From the NCBI RefSeq assembly GCF_024199845.1, contig NZ_JANADO010000001.1, positions 5,952,001 to 6,016,000 of the forward strand: a stretch of DNA of 64,000 nt, read 5' to 3'. The position numbers and the translations under genes are program-made. This document shows, piece by piece, positions 11,178-21,221 of the stretch. Numbering within the stretch: the first letter of the stretch is position 1; each line of letters opens with the position of its first letter. Below the pieces are notes generated by a model. That model saw only the letters and a program-made list of their open reading frames with translations. It did no database searches and had not been told where the DNA came from. Source of the stretch: Bradyrhizobium sp. CCGB12 (GTDB lineage: Bacteria; Pseudomonadota; Alphaproteobacteria; Rhizobiales; Xanthobacteraceae).

Positions 11178-11713
11178 GTACGCCTCTTCGCCAATTCACC
11201 ACGCAAAAAGTGCCAGCGGTCGATCAAACCGAAACCTGGTGCATTGGGCAAATGTGACGCTGCGTCGTTTATCGGAGACATCAGCGCCGCGAGCGCCGCT
11301 TCGGCGATGGCTCGGGCGGATGTCATGTCGTCGAACCCAAACATCGGCGAGAACAGGGAGGCACTCACAATCGGGCCGACGGGCGCGACCTCAGCAGGAG
11401 AGAATTCAAGGTCACCGCACGGAAATCGCAAGCGCAGACTGGATCGCAGTCCTGTTGATGACTGCGCAGTTCGGTGTGGCGCAGCCATGACCAGGTTCAT
11501 GAACCATGGCGTGACCATTACTCCGACGATCCCATACTCATGCGCGCGGAAGCCGATCGCTTCGACGCTCAAGGCCTTGTTGAAGATTGGAAGCTCGCGC
11601 ATAATGCGATGGGAGATATCGCGATACGCCTCCGCAAGCTTCTCGCCCCACGCCGATGCATCGGCGCACGCGCTCCTGCGGGGTTGCCGTTCGTGGTCAG
11701 GCGTCATCTTCAA
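11174..11713 (-). CDS. hupJ: hydrogenase assembly chaperone HupJ (HybE family)
   Basis: A 179-residue member of the HupJ/HybE chaperone family, acting in small-subunit maturation. Family features include PIFNKALSVEAIGFR, VMVTPWFMNLVM and FPCGDLEFSPAEV. It overlaps hupI upstream by 17 bases and hupK downstream by 4. Length is in the normal range; no odd features are seen. Confidence 0.9.
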   Translation of the reverse strand: MKMTPDHERQPRRSACADASAWGEKLAEAYRDISHRIMRELPIFNKALSVEAIGFRAHEYGIVGVMVTPWFMNLVMAAPHRTAQSSTGLRSSLRLRFPCGDLEFSPAEVAPVGPIVSASLFSPMFGFDDMTSARAIAEAALAALMSPINDAASHLPNAPGFGLIDRWHFLRGELAKRRT

Positions 11714-11912
11714 TCAACATGAACTTGGATTTGGGTGCGTCGCAATTTGGACACCGCCAATCTTCGGACAAGGCGGCAAACGGCGTTCCGGCAGCGATCT
11801 GGGCCGTCTCGTCGCCCTCAGCCGGATCGTAAACGATCCAGCAGATGCCGCACTCCATGCGGGCACCATCTGCGAGATCCTGTCGGATACCGATATTTTT
11901 GAGCTTCGTCAT
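11697..11912 (-). CDS. hupI: rubredoxin HupI
   Basis: A 71-residue rubredoxin with two CxxC iron-binding motifs, [15 protein letters not shown] and [13 protein letters not shown]. In hydrogenase operons, HupI is needed for maturation of the small subunit's Fe-S clusters under oxygen. It overlaps the end of hupH by 4 bases and is followed at once by hupJ. Confidence 0.95.
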   Translation of the reverse strand: MTKLKNIGIRQDLADGARMECGICWIVYDPAEGDETAQIAAGTPFAALSEDWRCPNCDAPKSKFMLIEDDA

Positions 11913-12772
11913 ATGAGGTATGCCTCCATGATCTCCCTCAGGCGTTCGGCGGAATCTTCGAGATCCTCGTTGGCTGCTAAGACGCCCGTCGGCACGTCGC
12001 CGACCTCCAGCGTATCCAGGATAATGCGCTCAATTGAATTGAAGAACTGCACCGACCAGACGTTCCGGACGCTCGTCGCCTGCACCCGACAACTGCCGTA
12101 GCCGCGTGAGATTAGCTGGACCGGCCCGTTGCCGAGGCTTTGTTGGAGAAAGGCACGGTCGACCGAGTTCATCGGAAGCAGCGTGAAATTGATGATTTGC
12201 GCGCTCATGCCGGGCCGCCAGGCCAGCGCCCGCTCCCGAATTTCCGCGAGCACCGGCAGCACGTTCATCACGCCATCCGGCACCGCGTCGATCATCAGAT
12301 TGGTCGACGTCAGATCGGTTGCGGCGCGCCGCACGATCTCTGGGATCGCACCAATCTCAATGTACTCATATGCCGCCTCGCCTTCGAAGCGCACGTGCCA
12401 AATTCCGGCAAACGCCGATTCCTGGAGTTGCGCCATGGAGCCATTCGGCAGCGCGACGAGGCCGGCGACCTCTCCCTTCCTAAGCACGTCGGCGACCAGA
12501 TCGCGCTCAAGTTCATTGAGACCTCCGAGCCTAAACAACCGCGTTCGAACGCAGCTTTTCTGGCGTGAAACAGCAGAGGCTACATTTGATAACAGCGCGA
12601 TGGCATTCGAACATTTCCGTGCGAATTTCCCGCCATCAGGTGAAGCGAGCATGGATAGTGCATCCGCGGCTGTCCGGCCGCTAGGTATCTTATCGAGATT
12701 TCCCGCCTCGACAGGGACGACGCTGAGCGGCTGCTCGTAGCCTATCGGGGCAACCCATATAGCTGCCTTCAC
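11909..12772 (-). CDS. hupH: hydrogenase expression protein HupH
   Basis: A 287-residue protein of the HupH/HyaF family, needed for processing of the hydrogenase small subunit. The segments [41 protein letters not shown] and [25 protein letters not shown] are characteristic. The start is a GTG that overlaps the stop of the preceding reading frame (GTGA), consistent with translational coupling. Position directly before hupI supports the call. Confidence 0.92.
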   Translation of the reverse strand: MKAAIWVAPIGYEQPLSVVPVEAGNLDKIPSGRTAADALSMLASPDGGKFARKCSNAIALLSNVASAVSRQKSCVRTRLFRLGGLNELERDLVADVLRKGEVAGLVALPNGSMAQLQESAFAGIWHVRFEGEAAYEYIEIGAIPEIVRRAATDLTSTNLMIDAVPDGVMNVLPVLAEIRERALAWRPGMSAQIINFTLLPMNSVDRAFLQQSLGNGPVQLISRGYGSCRVQATSVRNVWSVQFFNSIERIILDTLEVGDVPTGVLAANEDLEDSAERLREIMEAYLI

Positions 12773-13065
12773 GACGCCAGCCCTCGTTGCGTCCGCTGAA
12801 GATCGATGCTCTTGATGACAGGAGCGCCGCCGGGTATCCGGTCGACTAATTTTGAATTGCAGTGGTGGCGGTTTGGCCGAGCCCGGAGCTTGGTGGTCGA
12901 GCCATGTCTCTTAAGGGCGCGTAAGAGCGACAGCTGAGCGAACCAGCGGCTCAGGTAACCTTCAGAGTCACGTGCAGTGACAGCACCGACGGGACGCCGC
13001 TGAGGCGCTTCAGGAAGCCGATCGGCATAAATCGCGTCGGGCAGCACCGGCTGGTGGTACCACAT
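12769..13065 (-). CDS. unrecognised reading frame in the hupG position
   Basis: In Bradyrhizobium hydrogenase operons, hupG, a thioredoxin-like small-subunit chaperone, lies between hupF and hupH. The 541 bp between those genes contains no HupG-like sequence that I can see in any minus-strand frame. The longest frame, 98 codons, starts [20 protein letters not shown] and ends with a TGA overlapping the hupH GTG. A second short frame starts near 13181 with MSEQLKTHNLTRIGLC after an AAGGCGG ribosome site and stops after 38 codons, just before the 98-codon frame begins. The overlap with hupH suggests the frame is or was translated. It could be a decayed or replaced hupG. Confidence 0.35.
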   Translation of the reverse strand: MWYHQPVLPDAIYADRLPEAPQRRPVGAVTARDSEGYLSRWFAQLSLLRALKRHGSTTKLRARPNRHHCNSKLVDRIPGGAPVIKSIDLQRTQRGLAS

Positions 13066-13313
13066 CAGGGCGCAATCTTCCGTGCAGAATCAGCAGCAGC
13101 CAATCGCCTTTCGTCTTTTGCTGTCTTCGTCGCGCACAGTCCGATCCGGGTCAGATTATGCGTTTTCAGCTGCTCGCTCATAAGCCGCCTTTCTGATGTC
13201 CCCAGTTGTCCTGCAGAGGTGTTAGCAAGGGACGTGCCAATGATGTTGGTTCACGACGTCCTTCCTGCCGGGATCAGCAGTGCGAAACGCTTGCAGTATT
13301 GCAAGCCGCCGCG

Positions 13314-13604
13314 CTAGCGCAGGTGCTCGGGCAGCTGAGGCTCGTGATCAATCAAGTCCGCAAGAAAGCCATCGTAGTCTTCGCCATTGAGGATCGCATA
13401 AAGAGCGTCGAGCGCCTGTGCGATCAGCCGCGCTTCATCGGCATCCAAGAGCCGCACCGCAGTGTCGACACACACAAGCACCTTGGAACCGACTGAAGGC
13501 TCGGACAGCAGCATGACAGAGATGCGCCGCTGCTGATTGCCATACTCACACAACGCGGACCTGCCGTCTGTCTCAATGATCGTCATTGGCAAGCCAAGGC
13601 ACAT
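13314..13604 (-). CDS. hupF: HypC-family chaperone HupF
   Basis: A 96-residue HypC paralogue specific to hydrogenase operons of this type. It begins MCLGLPMTI with the family's Cys2 and contains VGSKVLVCVDTAVRLLDADEA. HupF acts with HypC in large-subunit maturation and protects it at higher oxygen. The gene follows hupD by 17 bp. The C-terminal extension of about 20 residues beyond HypC length is normal for HupF. Confidence 0.93.
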   Translation of the reverse strand: MCLGLPMTIIETDGRSALCEYGNQQRRISVMLLSEPSVGSKVLVCVDTAVRLLDADEARLIAQALDALYAILNGEDYDGFLADLIDHEPQLPEHLR

Positions 13605-13621
13605 GTTGTAACCGCGTGCCG

Positions 13622-14209
13622 TTAGATCGACCGCGCCCTCATCTCATAGTTTTCATGGTCGATATCATTTGCAAGCAGACGTTCCGTTTCCTGGAGCAGC
13701 ACGGTCCGCATTTTTGCAGGTGAACCCCACTGCGCCAGCATTTCGCAAGCCAATTCGATCGCAGGCGTAATCTGATTGCGCACTGGAGAGGTCAGCGGCC
13801 CTCCCCAACTTACCGGATCCAACGGTTGACAGCCAATCAGAGCGAGCTCTCGTGGACTACGGCCAAGCAGGTCGACCGCACTTAAGACCTCCTGGAAACC
13901 GGTCTGATGCAGGCTCAACTTCTTTGCGGCCGTGAATTTCGGCACCTCGTTGCCTTGGACAAGCTTCAACTTCCCAGGTGGGAGGCCATAGTCGATGGCA
14001 TCGAAAACGATAAGGCCGTCGGCCTTCTGAAGAAGACCGATGAGGTAGAGCCCTAGCGTGCCGCCATCGAGTACGGATACATTGTGAGGAACGATGTAGC
14101 GGCGGTGGAACGCCTCCACTGCTCGCACACCGAACCCCTCATCGGCCCACAGGATGTTGCCGATGCCAAGCACCAGGATCGATCTCGTCTTCGAATTCGG
14201 TGTTACCAT
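13622..14209 (-). CDS. hupD: hydrogenase maturation endopeptidase HupD
   Basis: HupD is the nickel-dependent protease that removes the C-terminal tail of the large subunit after nickel insertion. The 195-residue protein has the three expected metal-binding positions: the Glu in GNILWADEGFGVRAVE, the Asp in VFDAIDYG, and the His in LSLHQTGF. It starts 6 bp after hupC, with an overlapping operon-like arrangement on both sides. Its substrate is encoded by hupL in the same operon. Confidence 0.95.
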   Translation of the reverse strand: MVTPNSKTRSILVLGIGNILWADEGFGVRAVEAFHRRYIVPHNVSVLDGGTLGLYLIGLLQKADGLIVFDAIDYGLPPGKLKLVQGNEVPKFTAAKKLSLHQTGFQEVLSAVDLLGRSPRELALIGCQPLDPVSWGGPLTSPVRNQITPAIELACEMLAQWGSPAKMRTVLLQETERLLANDIDHENYEMRARSI

Positions 14210-14215
14210 CCTCCC

Positions 14216-14941
14216 TCAATCGCGCAAATCGCGCTCACCCGAAATTATGGCGGAGATGCTCCGGCGCGACATGATGTCTTCGCGAATCGCCGTATAGATG
14301 TGGATGAGCACAAATGTCGCGATCACCCACAGGCCGAGATGGTGCGATGTATGGACGTCCTGACTGTTCGGCAGGATCGCAAAAACCCAGCCGAACAGCC
14401 TAAATTGCCAGCTTTCGCGGCCAGAGCCCTCTGCATAAAGTGCGAAGCCGGTTACAATCATGAATGCGGTCGTCAGTGTGAACATGGAAAGCATCATGAG
14501 CTGAGCTGCGGGATTGTGGCCCGCACATTTTTCCGACGTGACCGCAAGGAAGGCGTACCAGCGAATCGTCTGCCGCAGCTCATTCCAAAAGCACCTGCGC
14601 CAGATCGGCACGTAGAAAATCTGCCTGGTATGAGGATTTCCCATCATGGCCCAATAGATGCGCAGCAGGAAGCCGACGGTGAGTACATAACCCGCTGAGA
14701 AATGAGCAAATCGGATATAGCCGAACAGGAACTTGTCGCTTGCCTCTCCTGGCGTGGTCGGCACCGCGGTTCCGATGAAGTAGCCAGTTGTGGCCAGCAC
14801 CACAATGGCTGCCGCATTGAGCCAATGCCACAGCCGCACCGGCATTTCATAGACGTAGACGACGTCACGACCAGCACCACGGTTTTTCCCTGCGACGCCG
14901 ATGGAATTAAGGGCAGTGACTTGCGCGGTCTTGTTCAACAT
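14216..14941 (-). CDS. hupC: hydrogenase b-type cytochrome HupC
   Basis: A 241-residue integral membrane di-heme cytochrome b that anchors the HupSL dimer and passes electrons from H2 to the quinone pool. Four hydrophobic segments are visible (around AAAIVVLATTGYFIGTAV, FSAGYVLTVGFLLRIYW, MLSMFTLTTAFMIVTGFAL and HLGLWVIATFVLIHIYTA), with histidines in MPVRLWHWLNA and DVHTSHHLGLW as likely heme ligands. The ATG at 14941 is preceded by AGGAGG at ideal spacing, which overrules a start 26 codons upstream inside hupL. Confidence 0.94.
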   Translation of the reverse strand: MLNKTAQVTALNSIGVAGKNRGAGRDVVYVYEMPVRLWHWLNAAAIVVLATTGYFIGTAVPTTPGEASDKFLFGYIRFAHFSAGYVLTVGFLLRIYWAMMGNPHTRQIFYVPIWRRCFWNELRQTIRWYAFLAVTSEKCAGHNPAAQLMMLSMFTLTTAFMIVTGFALYAEGSGRESWQFRLFGWVFAILPNSQDVHTSHHLGLWVIATFVLIHIYTAIREDIMSRRSISAIISGERDLRD

Positions 14942-14949
14942 GACACCTC

Positions 14950-16740
14950 CTAGCGGACCGTGACCGAAGCCAGTTCCTGGCCCTCCGGACTCATGACGTG
15001 GGTCGAGCACGCCAAACACGGATCGAAAGAATGGATCGTACGTAAAATCTCCAACGGCTTTCCCGGATCAGCCATGGGCGTACCGAGCAGAGAGGCTTCA
15101 AATGCGCCGATATTGCCAGTGGGATCGCGGGGCGAGCCATTCCACGTCGTGGGCACGACGCATTGATAGTTGTCGATTTTGCGGTCCCTGATCTTGATCC
15201 AGTGCCCGAGCGCACCGCGCGGCGCCTCGGTGAAACCGTAACCCTTGGCTTCCATCGGCCAGCTTTCAGGGTTCCACTTGCTGACATCGGCGGTCGCGGT
15301 GTCACCCGCCTTAATGTGGGCCACCAGCTTGTTCTGGAAATGGCGCATCTGATGTGCTGCCCACTGGCATTCAAGCGCGCGCGCCGCGGTGCGGCCGAGC
15401 GTAGAGAACAGCGCAGTCACGGGAAGCTTGAGTGCCTTTAGCAGTTTCTCAGCCGGTTCCTTGAACTCCGCTTTGTCCTGCGCATATCCTATGATGTACC
15501 GCGCCAGCGGTCCTACTTCGACGGCATTGCCGCGCCAGCGCGGCGCCTTGATCCAGGAATACTTGCCGCCTTCATCGAGCTCTTTGATGTCGGTCCTGGT
15601 ACCCTTGAGGTTGGCGCCAAGCTGGAAATTCGGCTCGGTGATGCCGTCCCACGGATGCAGTCCTCTGAACTCATCAGGGTATTTGTACCAGGAGTGGGCC
15701 ACAAACTCTTGGATCTGATCGGGATCTCCATGGTCTACTGGCAAGACCTCCTTGAGATTGCCGTTAAGAATGACGCCGCGCGGCACCTTCAGACTATTTG
15801 TAGAATAGTCGTTGGCATTCTCGGGGATATCGCCGTAGGACATCACGCACCTGTCCGACAGCCCGCAGCCATACAGCCAGCCCTTGTAGAACGAACCGAT
15901 CAGTGTGATGTCCGGTAGATAAACCTGCTCGACGAAGTCAATCGAACGGTCGATGATTGAGGACACCAAGTTGAGCCGCTCGATATTGATGGCTCCGATC
16001 GCGCCAGTGTCGTCAACATTGATCGCGCAGGGCACGCCGCCGACCAGCCAGTTGGGATGCGGATTCTTGCCCCCATAGATCGCATGGATCTTCACGATCT
16101 CCTTCTGAAAGTCGAGTGCTTCCAAATAGTGCGTCACCGCCATCAAGTTCGCTTCGGGCGAAAGTTTATAGGCCGGATGCCCCCAATAGGCGTTCTTGAA
16201 AGGGCCGAGCTGCCCTGAGTTGAAGAACTTGGTGAGTCTGATCTGCAGATCCTTGAAATAGCCCGGCGATGACAGCGGCCAGGGCGAAACTGACTGCGCC
16301 AGTCTCGAAGTCGCCCTTGGATCAGCCTTCAGCGCCGAGAGCACGTCCACCCAATCCAGCGCGTGCAGGTGATAAAAATGCACGAGGTGATCATGCACTT
16401 GCAGGCAAAGCTGCATAATATTGCGGATCGAATTGGCATTCTCCGGAATCATAATGTCGAGGGCATTCTCAACAGCGCGCACGGAGGTGAGCGCATGGGC
16501 GCCGGTGCAAACACCGCAGATCCGCTCCGTGAACGCCCAGGCATTGCGCGGATCGCGCCCGCGCAGGATGGTTTCGATGCCACGCCACATCGTTCCACTC
16601 GAGACAGCGTTGCAGATCACGTTATCTGCGTTGAGATCAACTTCGACGCGAAGGTGGCCTTCAATCCGGGTGAGCGGATCGACGACAATGCGCTTGCCCG
16701 AATTATCGGTCGTGAATCCATTGGGTGTCTTGATGCGCAC
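14950..16740 (-). CDS. hupL: uptake [NiFe]-hydrogenase large subunit
   Basis: Catalytic large subunit, 596 residues, that oxidises H2 at a NiFe centre on the periplasmic side of the membrane. The N-terminal ligand motif is [12 protein letters not shown] and the C-terminal one is [15 protein letters not shown]. HupD cleaves after the histidine of the latter, removing the last residues ([14 protein letters not shown]). It starts 25 bp after hupS and is followed within 8 bp by hupC. Length and motifs indicate an intact enzyme. Confidence 0.97.
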   Translation of the reverse strand: MRIKTPNGFTTDNSGKRIVVDPLTRIEGHLRVEVDLNADNVICNAVSSGTMWRGIETILRGRDPRNAWAFTERICGVCTGAHALTSVRAVENALDIMIPENANSIRNIMQLCLQVHDHLVHFYHLHALDWVDVLSALKADPRATSRLAQSVSPWPLSSPGYFKDLQIRLTKFFNSGQLGPFKNAYWGHPAYKLSPEANLMAVTHYLEALDFQKEIVKIHAIYGGKNPHPNWLVGGVPCAINVDDTGAIGAINIERLNLVSSIIDRSIDFVEQVYLPDITLIGSFYKGWLYGCGLSDRCVMSYGDIPENANDYSTNSLKVPRGVILNGNLKEVLPVDHGDPDQIQEFVAHSWYKYPDEFRGLHPWDGITEPNFQLGANLKGTRTDIKELDEGGKYSWIKAPRWRGNAVEVGPLARYIIGYAQDKAEFKEPAEKLLKALKLPVTALFSTLGRTAARALECQWAAHQMRHFQNKLVAHIKAGDTATADVSKWNPESWPMEAKGYGFTEAPRGALGHWIKIRDRKIDNYQCVVPTTWNGSPRDPTGNIGAFEASLLGTPMADPGKPLEILRTIHSFDPCLACSTHVMSPEGQELASVTVR

Positions 16741-16765
16741 CGATATTCCAGCCCTGAAATTTCGA

Positions 16766-17857
16766 TCATTTTTCCTGAGCTGAGCCGTCGCGTTTGCGGG
16801 TCAGCCGCTTCGCTGCAGTAATTGCCGCGTGCGCGGCAACGGCTAGACCTACCGCGCCGGCAGCGGCCATGCCAATCTGATCGGCATTCGTCTCGATGCC
16901 GAATTGCTTAACGGTCGTAAGCCGGTCGTAAAATGAACCCTTGTCCCAGAAGCCATCTTCAGAGCAACCAAAGCAGCCGTGGCCGGATTGGATCGGGAAG
17001 GAAACGCCACCGTTCCAACGAACGGCTGAGCAGGCGTTGTAGGTGGTCGGCCCTTTGCAGCCCATTTTATAGAGACAATAGCCCTTTCGTGCGGACTCGT
17101 CGTCCCACTCCTCCACAAACTGACCAGCGTCGAAATGAGCACGACGATAACATTTGTCGTGAATGCGCTGAGAATAGAACATCTTTGGTCGCCCCTGACG
17201 GTCGAGCTCGGGAAGTTTTCCGAACGTAACAATGAAGGTCACAATGGCAGTCATGACCTCGGCGATCGGCGGACAGCCAGGCACCTTGATGATCGGCTTG
17301 GTCGTGATGACCTTATCAATCGGCGTCGCCTCAGTTGGGTTGGGCTTGGCTGCCTGCACGCAGCCCCAGGACGCGCAGGAGCCCCAAGCGATGATTGCCA
17401 CGCAATCTTCGGCCATCGATCGAAGCTTCTCGACGAACGGCTTGCCGCCATCAATGCAGAACATGCCGTCTTCATTCAGCGGAGGAGCGCCTTCAACGGC
17501 GAGGACATACCGGTCTTTGTATTTTGTGCGGGTCTCCGTAAGAATAGCTTCGGCTTGATGTCCGGCTGCCGCCATGATGGTATCATCATAATCGAGCGAA
17601 ATCATCGACAGCACCGCGTCTTTGACCAAGGGGTGGGCCGAACGCATAAAGCTTTCCGAACAACAGGTACATTCGAGTCCGTGCATCCAGATTACCGGCA
17701 CACGAGGCTTGGTCTCGAGCGCACTGGCAATATCTTTTGCCGCCAGCGGGCTGAGCCCGAGACTGGTTGCCGTCAAGCTGCAGAACTTATGGAAATTGCG
17801 ACGCGTAATACCCTGGCGTCTGATCACGCCGTAAAACGTTTCAGTCGTCTCGCCCAT
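16766..17857 (-). CDS. hupS: uptake [NiFe]-hydrogenase small subunit
   Basis: Electron-transferring small subunit with three Fe-S clusters. The 363-residue precursor has a twin-arginine signal peptide ([16 protein letters not shown], residues about 13-28), which carries the folded HupSL dimer across the membrane. The proximal cluster motif [13 protein letters not shown] follows, and later cysteines include GCPPI and [11 protein letters not shown] hydrophobic tail ([22 protein letters not shown]) anchors it. The ATG at 17857 has a strong GGAAGGA ribosome site; a longer frame 19 codons upstream would spoil the signal peptide. Confidence 0.96.
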   Translation of the reverse strand: MGETTETFYGVIRRQGITRRNFHKFCSLTATSLGLSPLAAKDIASALETKPRVPVIWMHGLECTCCSESFMRSAHPLVKDAVLSMISLDYDDTIMAAAGHQAEAILTETRTKYKDRYVLAVEGAPPLNEDGMFCIDGGKPFVEKLRSMAEDCVAIIAWGSCASWGCVQAAKPNPTEATPIDKVITTKPIIKVPGCPPIAEVMTAIVTFIVTFGKLPELDRQGRPKMFYSQRIHDKCYRRAHFDAGQFVEEWDDESARKGYCLYKMGCKGPTTYNACSAVRWNGGVSFPIQSGHGCFGCSEDGFWDKGSFYDRLTTVKQFGIETNADQIGMAAAGAVGLAVAAHAAITAAKRLTRKRDGSAQEK

Positions 17858-17893
17858 GATTCCTTCCAGCCCTGCCGAATTGCCGACGAGCGG

Positions 17894-17909
17894 AGCAAAA
17901 AGCAGGCCA
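17894..17909 (-). promoter_or_regulatory. sigma-54 (-24/-12) promoter of the hup operon
   Basis: The minus strand reads TGGCCTGCTTTTTGCT, with the invariant GG and GC ten bases apart and a perfect TTGCT. Transcription would start near 17882, 25 bases before hupS. Sigma-54 promoters activated by HoxA or NifA are known for rhizobial hupS. No TGT-N10-ACA NifA site was found in the 250 bp upstream, and hoxA is not in this window. Confidence 0.75.
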
Positions 17910-18634
17910 AGCACAATTTGATGACAGACACCAAGCCGCCGCCCTGCGATCTGGCGGTAGAATTGTCGACGCCGGATATCGGTCGGACACAGGCCAGCCG
18001 GAGGGCTTTGATTGGGACGCCCGCAAGGGAGCGCACGATAGAACAGAAGCCAAGGAGCGCTTATTGGTGAGCTAATAAACCATTACGATATCGGGCCGTG
18101 AGTTCTAAGCAGGCCTGTCTTACAGAGAATTCGGGTTCATTGTGTTCGATCAGTGCGCCGTTAACTGTCCAACTCTGCCCATTCGTGTCTGATTTAGACG
18201 TTTATGCGAAACAAATCCACCAAGCAGGGTGATCCGGCGGTGCACGAAAGAACGTGAATATATCGTATGTACGCTCAAGAAAGTCTCTTAAGGTCGAAGC
18301 GCGTACGACAATTGTAAAGATTTGCCCATGCCGGCACGCCCGCTCGGCTTCGACACGGATGATGCACTTGCGCGGGAAGCGCTTGGCAGATCCGCACCAT
18401 TTTCGAGTGATAGGCCGAGAAGAAGGGGCGAAGGGATATGCTCCTCAGCTCTTGCGCACCGCGCTTCCCTTGCGCGGCATTCTCAATGTGCGCTCGCCTG
18501 ATCAGCAACCTTCCTTAGGCGCATAAGCCCGCGTGCTTCTTGTCGAACAATATGATCCCTTTGCCGAGATCCGGATTGCACCACCAAGCCTTTCCGCAGG
18601 CTATCGGCATAGCTTTCGCCGAGTGCTTCCGTGC

Positions 18635-18681
18635 TTCCATCACCTGGATGCTTCCCATTCAAACAATGGATTTCACCAATG
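18635..18681 (+). promoter_or_regulatory. nod box (NodD binding site)
   Basis: A 47-bp match to the rhizobial nod box: TTCCATCACCTGGATG, six spacer bases, then ATTCAAACAATGGATTTCACC and AAT. It aligns base by base, without gaps, to the second nod box at 32698-32744. NodD proteins bind such sites and activate transcription in response to plant flavonoids. The first clear gene downstream on this strand is dctA, about 550 bp away, so the site may be orphaned. Confidence 0.75.
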
Positions 18682-19044
18682 TTGGAGAATGTTGCATCGA
18701 CCACCAGCACCTAACACCGGGTGCCGATTCAGCCATCCAGTACCGCCCGAGGCCACACTCGCCGAGGACGCAACGGCGTTTGCATCGAAATGCTTGATAG
18801 GCACCAAAAAGCGACAGCTCGGGGTGAACTATTGCCACGGTCGAAAAGCATGCTCTGGACGGTCGCCGATTACCGACTCCCATTGTCCCCTCAGTTGCTG
18901 CAGACCTCTCTGAGCTGAAGCAATGCCGCGCGTTGGGCTTAGCTTGCATTCGCAATCGGCGGGCCCGACGGAGCGCTGCCATTCAACATCCCCAAAAGGA
19001 GCCGATCATCTTCAGACCGGCGGATCGTCCGCGGCGTCCGCGCG

Positions 19045-19060
19045 CGGTGCGCATTTTGCT
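19045..19060 (+). promoter_or_regulatory. possible sigma-54 promoter upstream of dctA
   Basis: CGGTGCGCATTTTGCT has GG and GC ten bases apart and TTGCT at -12, but a weak -24 block. dctA is commonly transcribed by sigma-54 with DctD or NifA. The leader would be about 160 bases, which is long, and no activator site was recognised. Confidence 0.35.
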
Positions 19061-19231
19061 TGGCGACAGAAGATACACAGAATCGAGCGTCCACCTTTTA
19101 GAATCACGCTGCCGGATGTCGGACCTTCGACAAACAGCGTCTTCAATCGGACAGGGCGCGAACAACAGACTCGTTGATGCGCCGCCTCTCAGCACGGGAC
19201 GGCGCAGTCTTCGAGTTTTCGGGAGGAAGGC

Positions 19232-20554
19232 ATGACCACAATCGCAACTGCGACGCCTGTTGGAGCGTCGCGACCTTGGTACAAACTTCTCTACATTCAG
19301 GTGCTGATCGCCATCCTGATTGGCGTCTTCGTCGGGTGGTTATGGCCGTCACTTGCGACCAACGATTGCATCAAGGCGCTTGGGGACGGCTTCATTAAGC
19401 TGATCAAGATGGTGATCGCGCCGATAATCTTTTGCACCGTGGTATCCGGAATCGCGCATATTCAGGATGCAAAGAAGGTTGGACGGGTCGGCGTCAAGGC
19501 ACTGGTCTATTTTGAAATCGTCTCCACGTCTGCCTTGGTGCTCGGCCTATTGGTAGGCAATCTGTTCCAAATCGGCCGTGGGCTCGCCGTCAAGCCCGAC
19601 GCCATGGCGGTTGCCAATTACGTGAAGCAGGCGGAAGCCTCGAAAGCTGTCGATTTCATCCTCAATGTCATTCCTGACACCGTAGTCGGCGCACTCGCCC
19701 GCGGCGACGTTCTGCAAGTGCTTCTGTTCGCGGTCCTTTTCGGCTTTTCGCTGATGGCGCTGGGCAAACGCGGAGAGAGGTTGCGCGGCATGATCGACGA
19801 CTCAGCGCACGCGCTTTTCGGTTTGATCGCCATCATTATGAAGGCGGCCCCAGTCGGCGCGTTCGGTGCCATGGCGTTTACGATCGGAAAGTTCGGCCCC
19901 GCTGCGCTCGGCAACCTGATCGGCTTGGTCGCTCTATTTTACGCGACAGCAGCGCTGTTCGTCGTACTTATACTCGGCCTGATTGCACGATTCATCGGTT
20001 TTTCGATCTTCAAGTTTATCGCATATATAAAGGATGAACTCCTGATTGTGCTCGGCACCTCGTCTTCGGAGAGCGCGCTGCCGCAATTGATGGAGAAGCT
20101 CGAGCGGCTAGGCTGCTCCAAGTCTGTCGTGGGGCTCGTGGTGCCGACCGGCTACTCCTTCAATCTCGACGGCACCAATATTTATATGACGCTCGCGACT
20201 TTGTTCATTGCACAGGCGTTGGGGGTCGATCTCACTTTTAGCCAGCAACTGACAATTCTATTCGTCGCGATACTGACTTCGAAGGGCGCAAGCGGCGTCA
20301 CTGGCGCGGGTTTTATTACGCTCGCTGCCACGCTGTCGGTGGTCAACCCAGTGCTGGTGCCCGGCATGGCGATCGTGTTCTCGATCGACAAGTTCATGAG
20401 TGAGGTGCGAGCGCTTACCAACATCGTGGGCAATGGCATCGCCGCCGTGTTCGTGTCTTGGTGGGAGGGCGAACTGGAGCATACGACATTGCATGCGCGC
20501 CTAAACAACGATAGGGATTCAAACGATGTCGAGCCGAGAAGCAGTGCCAAGTAA
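19232..20554 (+). CDS. dctA: C4-dicarboxylate transport protein DctA
   Basis: Inner-membrane symporter that imports succinate, malate and fumarate, the carbon supplied by the plant to bacteroids. The 440-residue protein belongs to the dicarboxylate/amino acid:cation symporter family. Family motifs include [21 protein letters not shown], the serine-rich [18 protein letters not shown] re-entrant loop, and [18 protein letters not shown]. Multiple membrane segments span nearly the whole length. GGGAGGAAGG lies just before the ATG. The dctBD regulators are not in the window, so this is probably a symbiotic extra copy. Intact. Confidence 0.95.
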   Translation: MTTIATATPVGASRPWYKLLYIQVLIAILIGVFVGWLWPSLATNDCIKALGDGFIKLIKMVIAPIIFCTVVSGIAHIQDAKKVGRVGVKALVYFEIVSTSALVLGLLVGNLFQIGRGLAVKPDAMAVANYVKQAEASKAVDFILNVIPDTVVGALARGDVLQVLLFAVLFGFSLMALGKRGERLRGMIDDSAHALFGLIAIIMKAAPVGAFGAMAFTIGKFGPAALGNLIGLVALFYATAALFVVLILGLIARFIGFSIFKFIAYIKDELLIVLGTSSSESALPQLMEKLERLGCSKSVVGLVVPTGYSFNLDGTNIYMTLATLFIAQALGVDLTFSQQLTILFVAILTSKGASGVTGAGFITLAATLSVVNPVLVPGMAIVFSIDKFMSEVRALTNIVGNGIAAVFVSWWEGELEHTTLHARLNNDRDSNDVEPRSSAK

Positions 20555-21221
20555 GGCGATGCTATGTTTCAAAACGTTTGAAGTCATGCGCAGCCGATGT
20601 ACGTTTTGATCGTTCATTTCGGCAGCAGCCGCACGTGAATGCCGCCCCCACCGTTGCTCGGCCGCCTCTTGCTCGCTTGCCCGACTGGATTAGGCCGGAA
20701 GGCCACGATCTGCACGTTTGAGTAGAGAGAACGCAGCCGACAAGGATGGGGCGCCTCCGATATCTCTACTGCTCTGGGCCGCGAGTAAGAATTAAGCTTT
20801 CGCGGAGGGGGCGCGCGGGTGGTCTTTGCTTCGACGGCCCTCGTGAAATTCAAGAGAGGAGCGAAGTGCAACAGCTGACGCGAGGAAGCCTCTCGTCGCA
20901 TGGCAACCGGAGCCGCGGCCGCGCTTGACCGACGGCTGATTAGACACGCCAGGCTTCCGACAGCTTGCGAGTAATTCGGCGACTGTGCTTCCGATGATCG
21001 ACTAAGACCGCGAGATTAGGACCGATCTAAGCGCCCCGATACCTTAAGGTTTAAAAGAACTATACGAACGTTTGGGATGCACCACCCTTCGGGCCGTGCT
21101 GTCTTCCGCGCCGAATACTGAGCTTGGAATCGCCCTCGAGCGTAGCTGAGCCGAGGGCAATTGAGCTTTTTGCGTAGGATGTTAACCTCTCCGCCATAAG
21201 AAGGCCGGATGATTTACACAC
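20555..21221. other. dctA-nodV intergenic region
   Basis: No frame here is convincing as a gene. Its last 200 bp contains one copy of the conserved element described at 21028-21074, which probably serves nodV. Confidence 0.5.
21028..21074 (+). promoter_or_regulatory. conserved upstream element, copy A (before nodV)
   Basis: TAAGC, then 27 bases, then CTATACGAACGTTTG. An inner copy AAGGTTTA lies 21 bp before the final AACGTTTG, giving a direct repeat spaced by two helical turns. The same layout recurs at 28592-28637 and 37236-37281. It lies about 150 bp upstream of the nodV start. No published box that I know matches it; a binding site for a response regulator such as NodW is a guess. Confidence 0.5.

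Larger units (their letters stand above)
17910..19231. other. about 1.3 kb without a supportable gene between hupS and dctA
   Basis: Several frames of 60-126 codons cross this interval on both strands but none resembles a known protein. hupUV and hoxA, regulatory genes near hup in B. japonicum, are absent. The interval holds a nod box at 18635-18681 and a possible dctA promoter at 19045-19060. Confidence 0.55.

Noticed and set aside
17960..18110. NifA activator site upstream of hupS
   Set aside because: TGT and ACA triplets occur but never ten bases apart; nearest candidates have spacings of 3 or 20.
18483..18982. Overlapping frames of 75-126 codons on both strands around the first nod box
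   Set aside because: They cross the nod box itself and share no feature with known proteins; probably chance frames.
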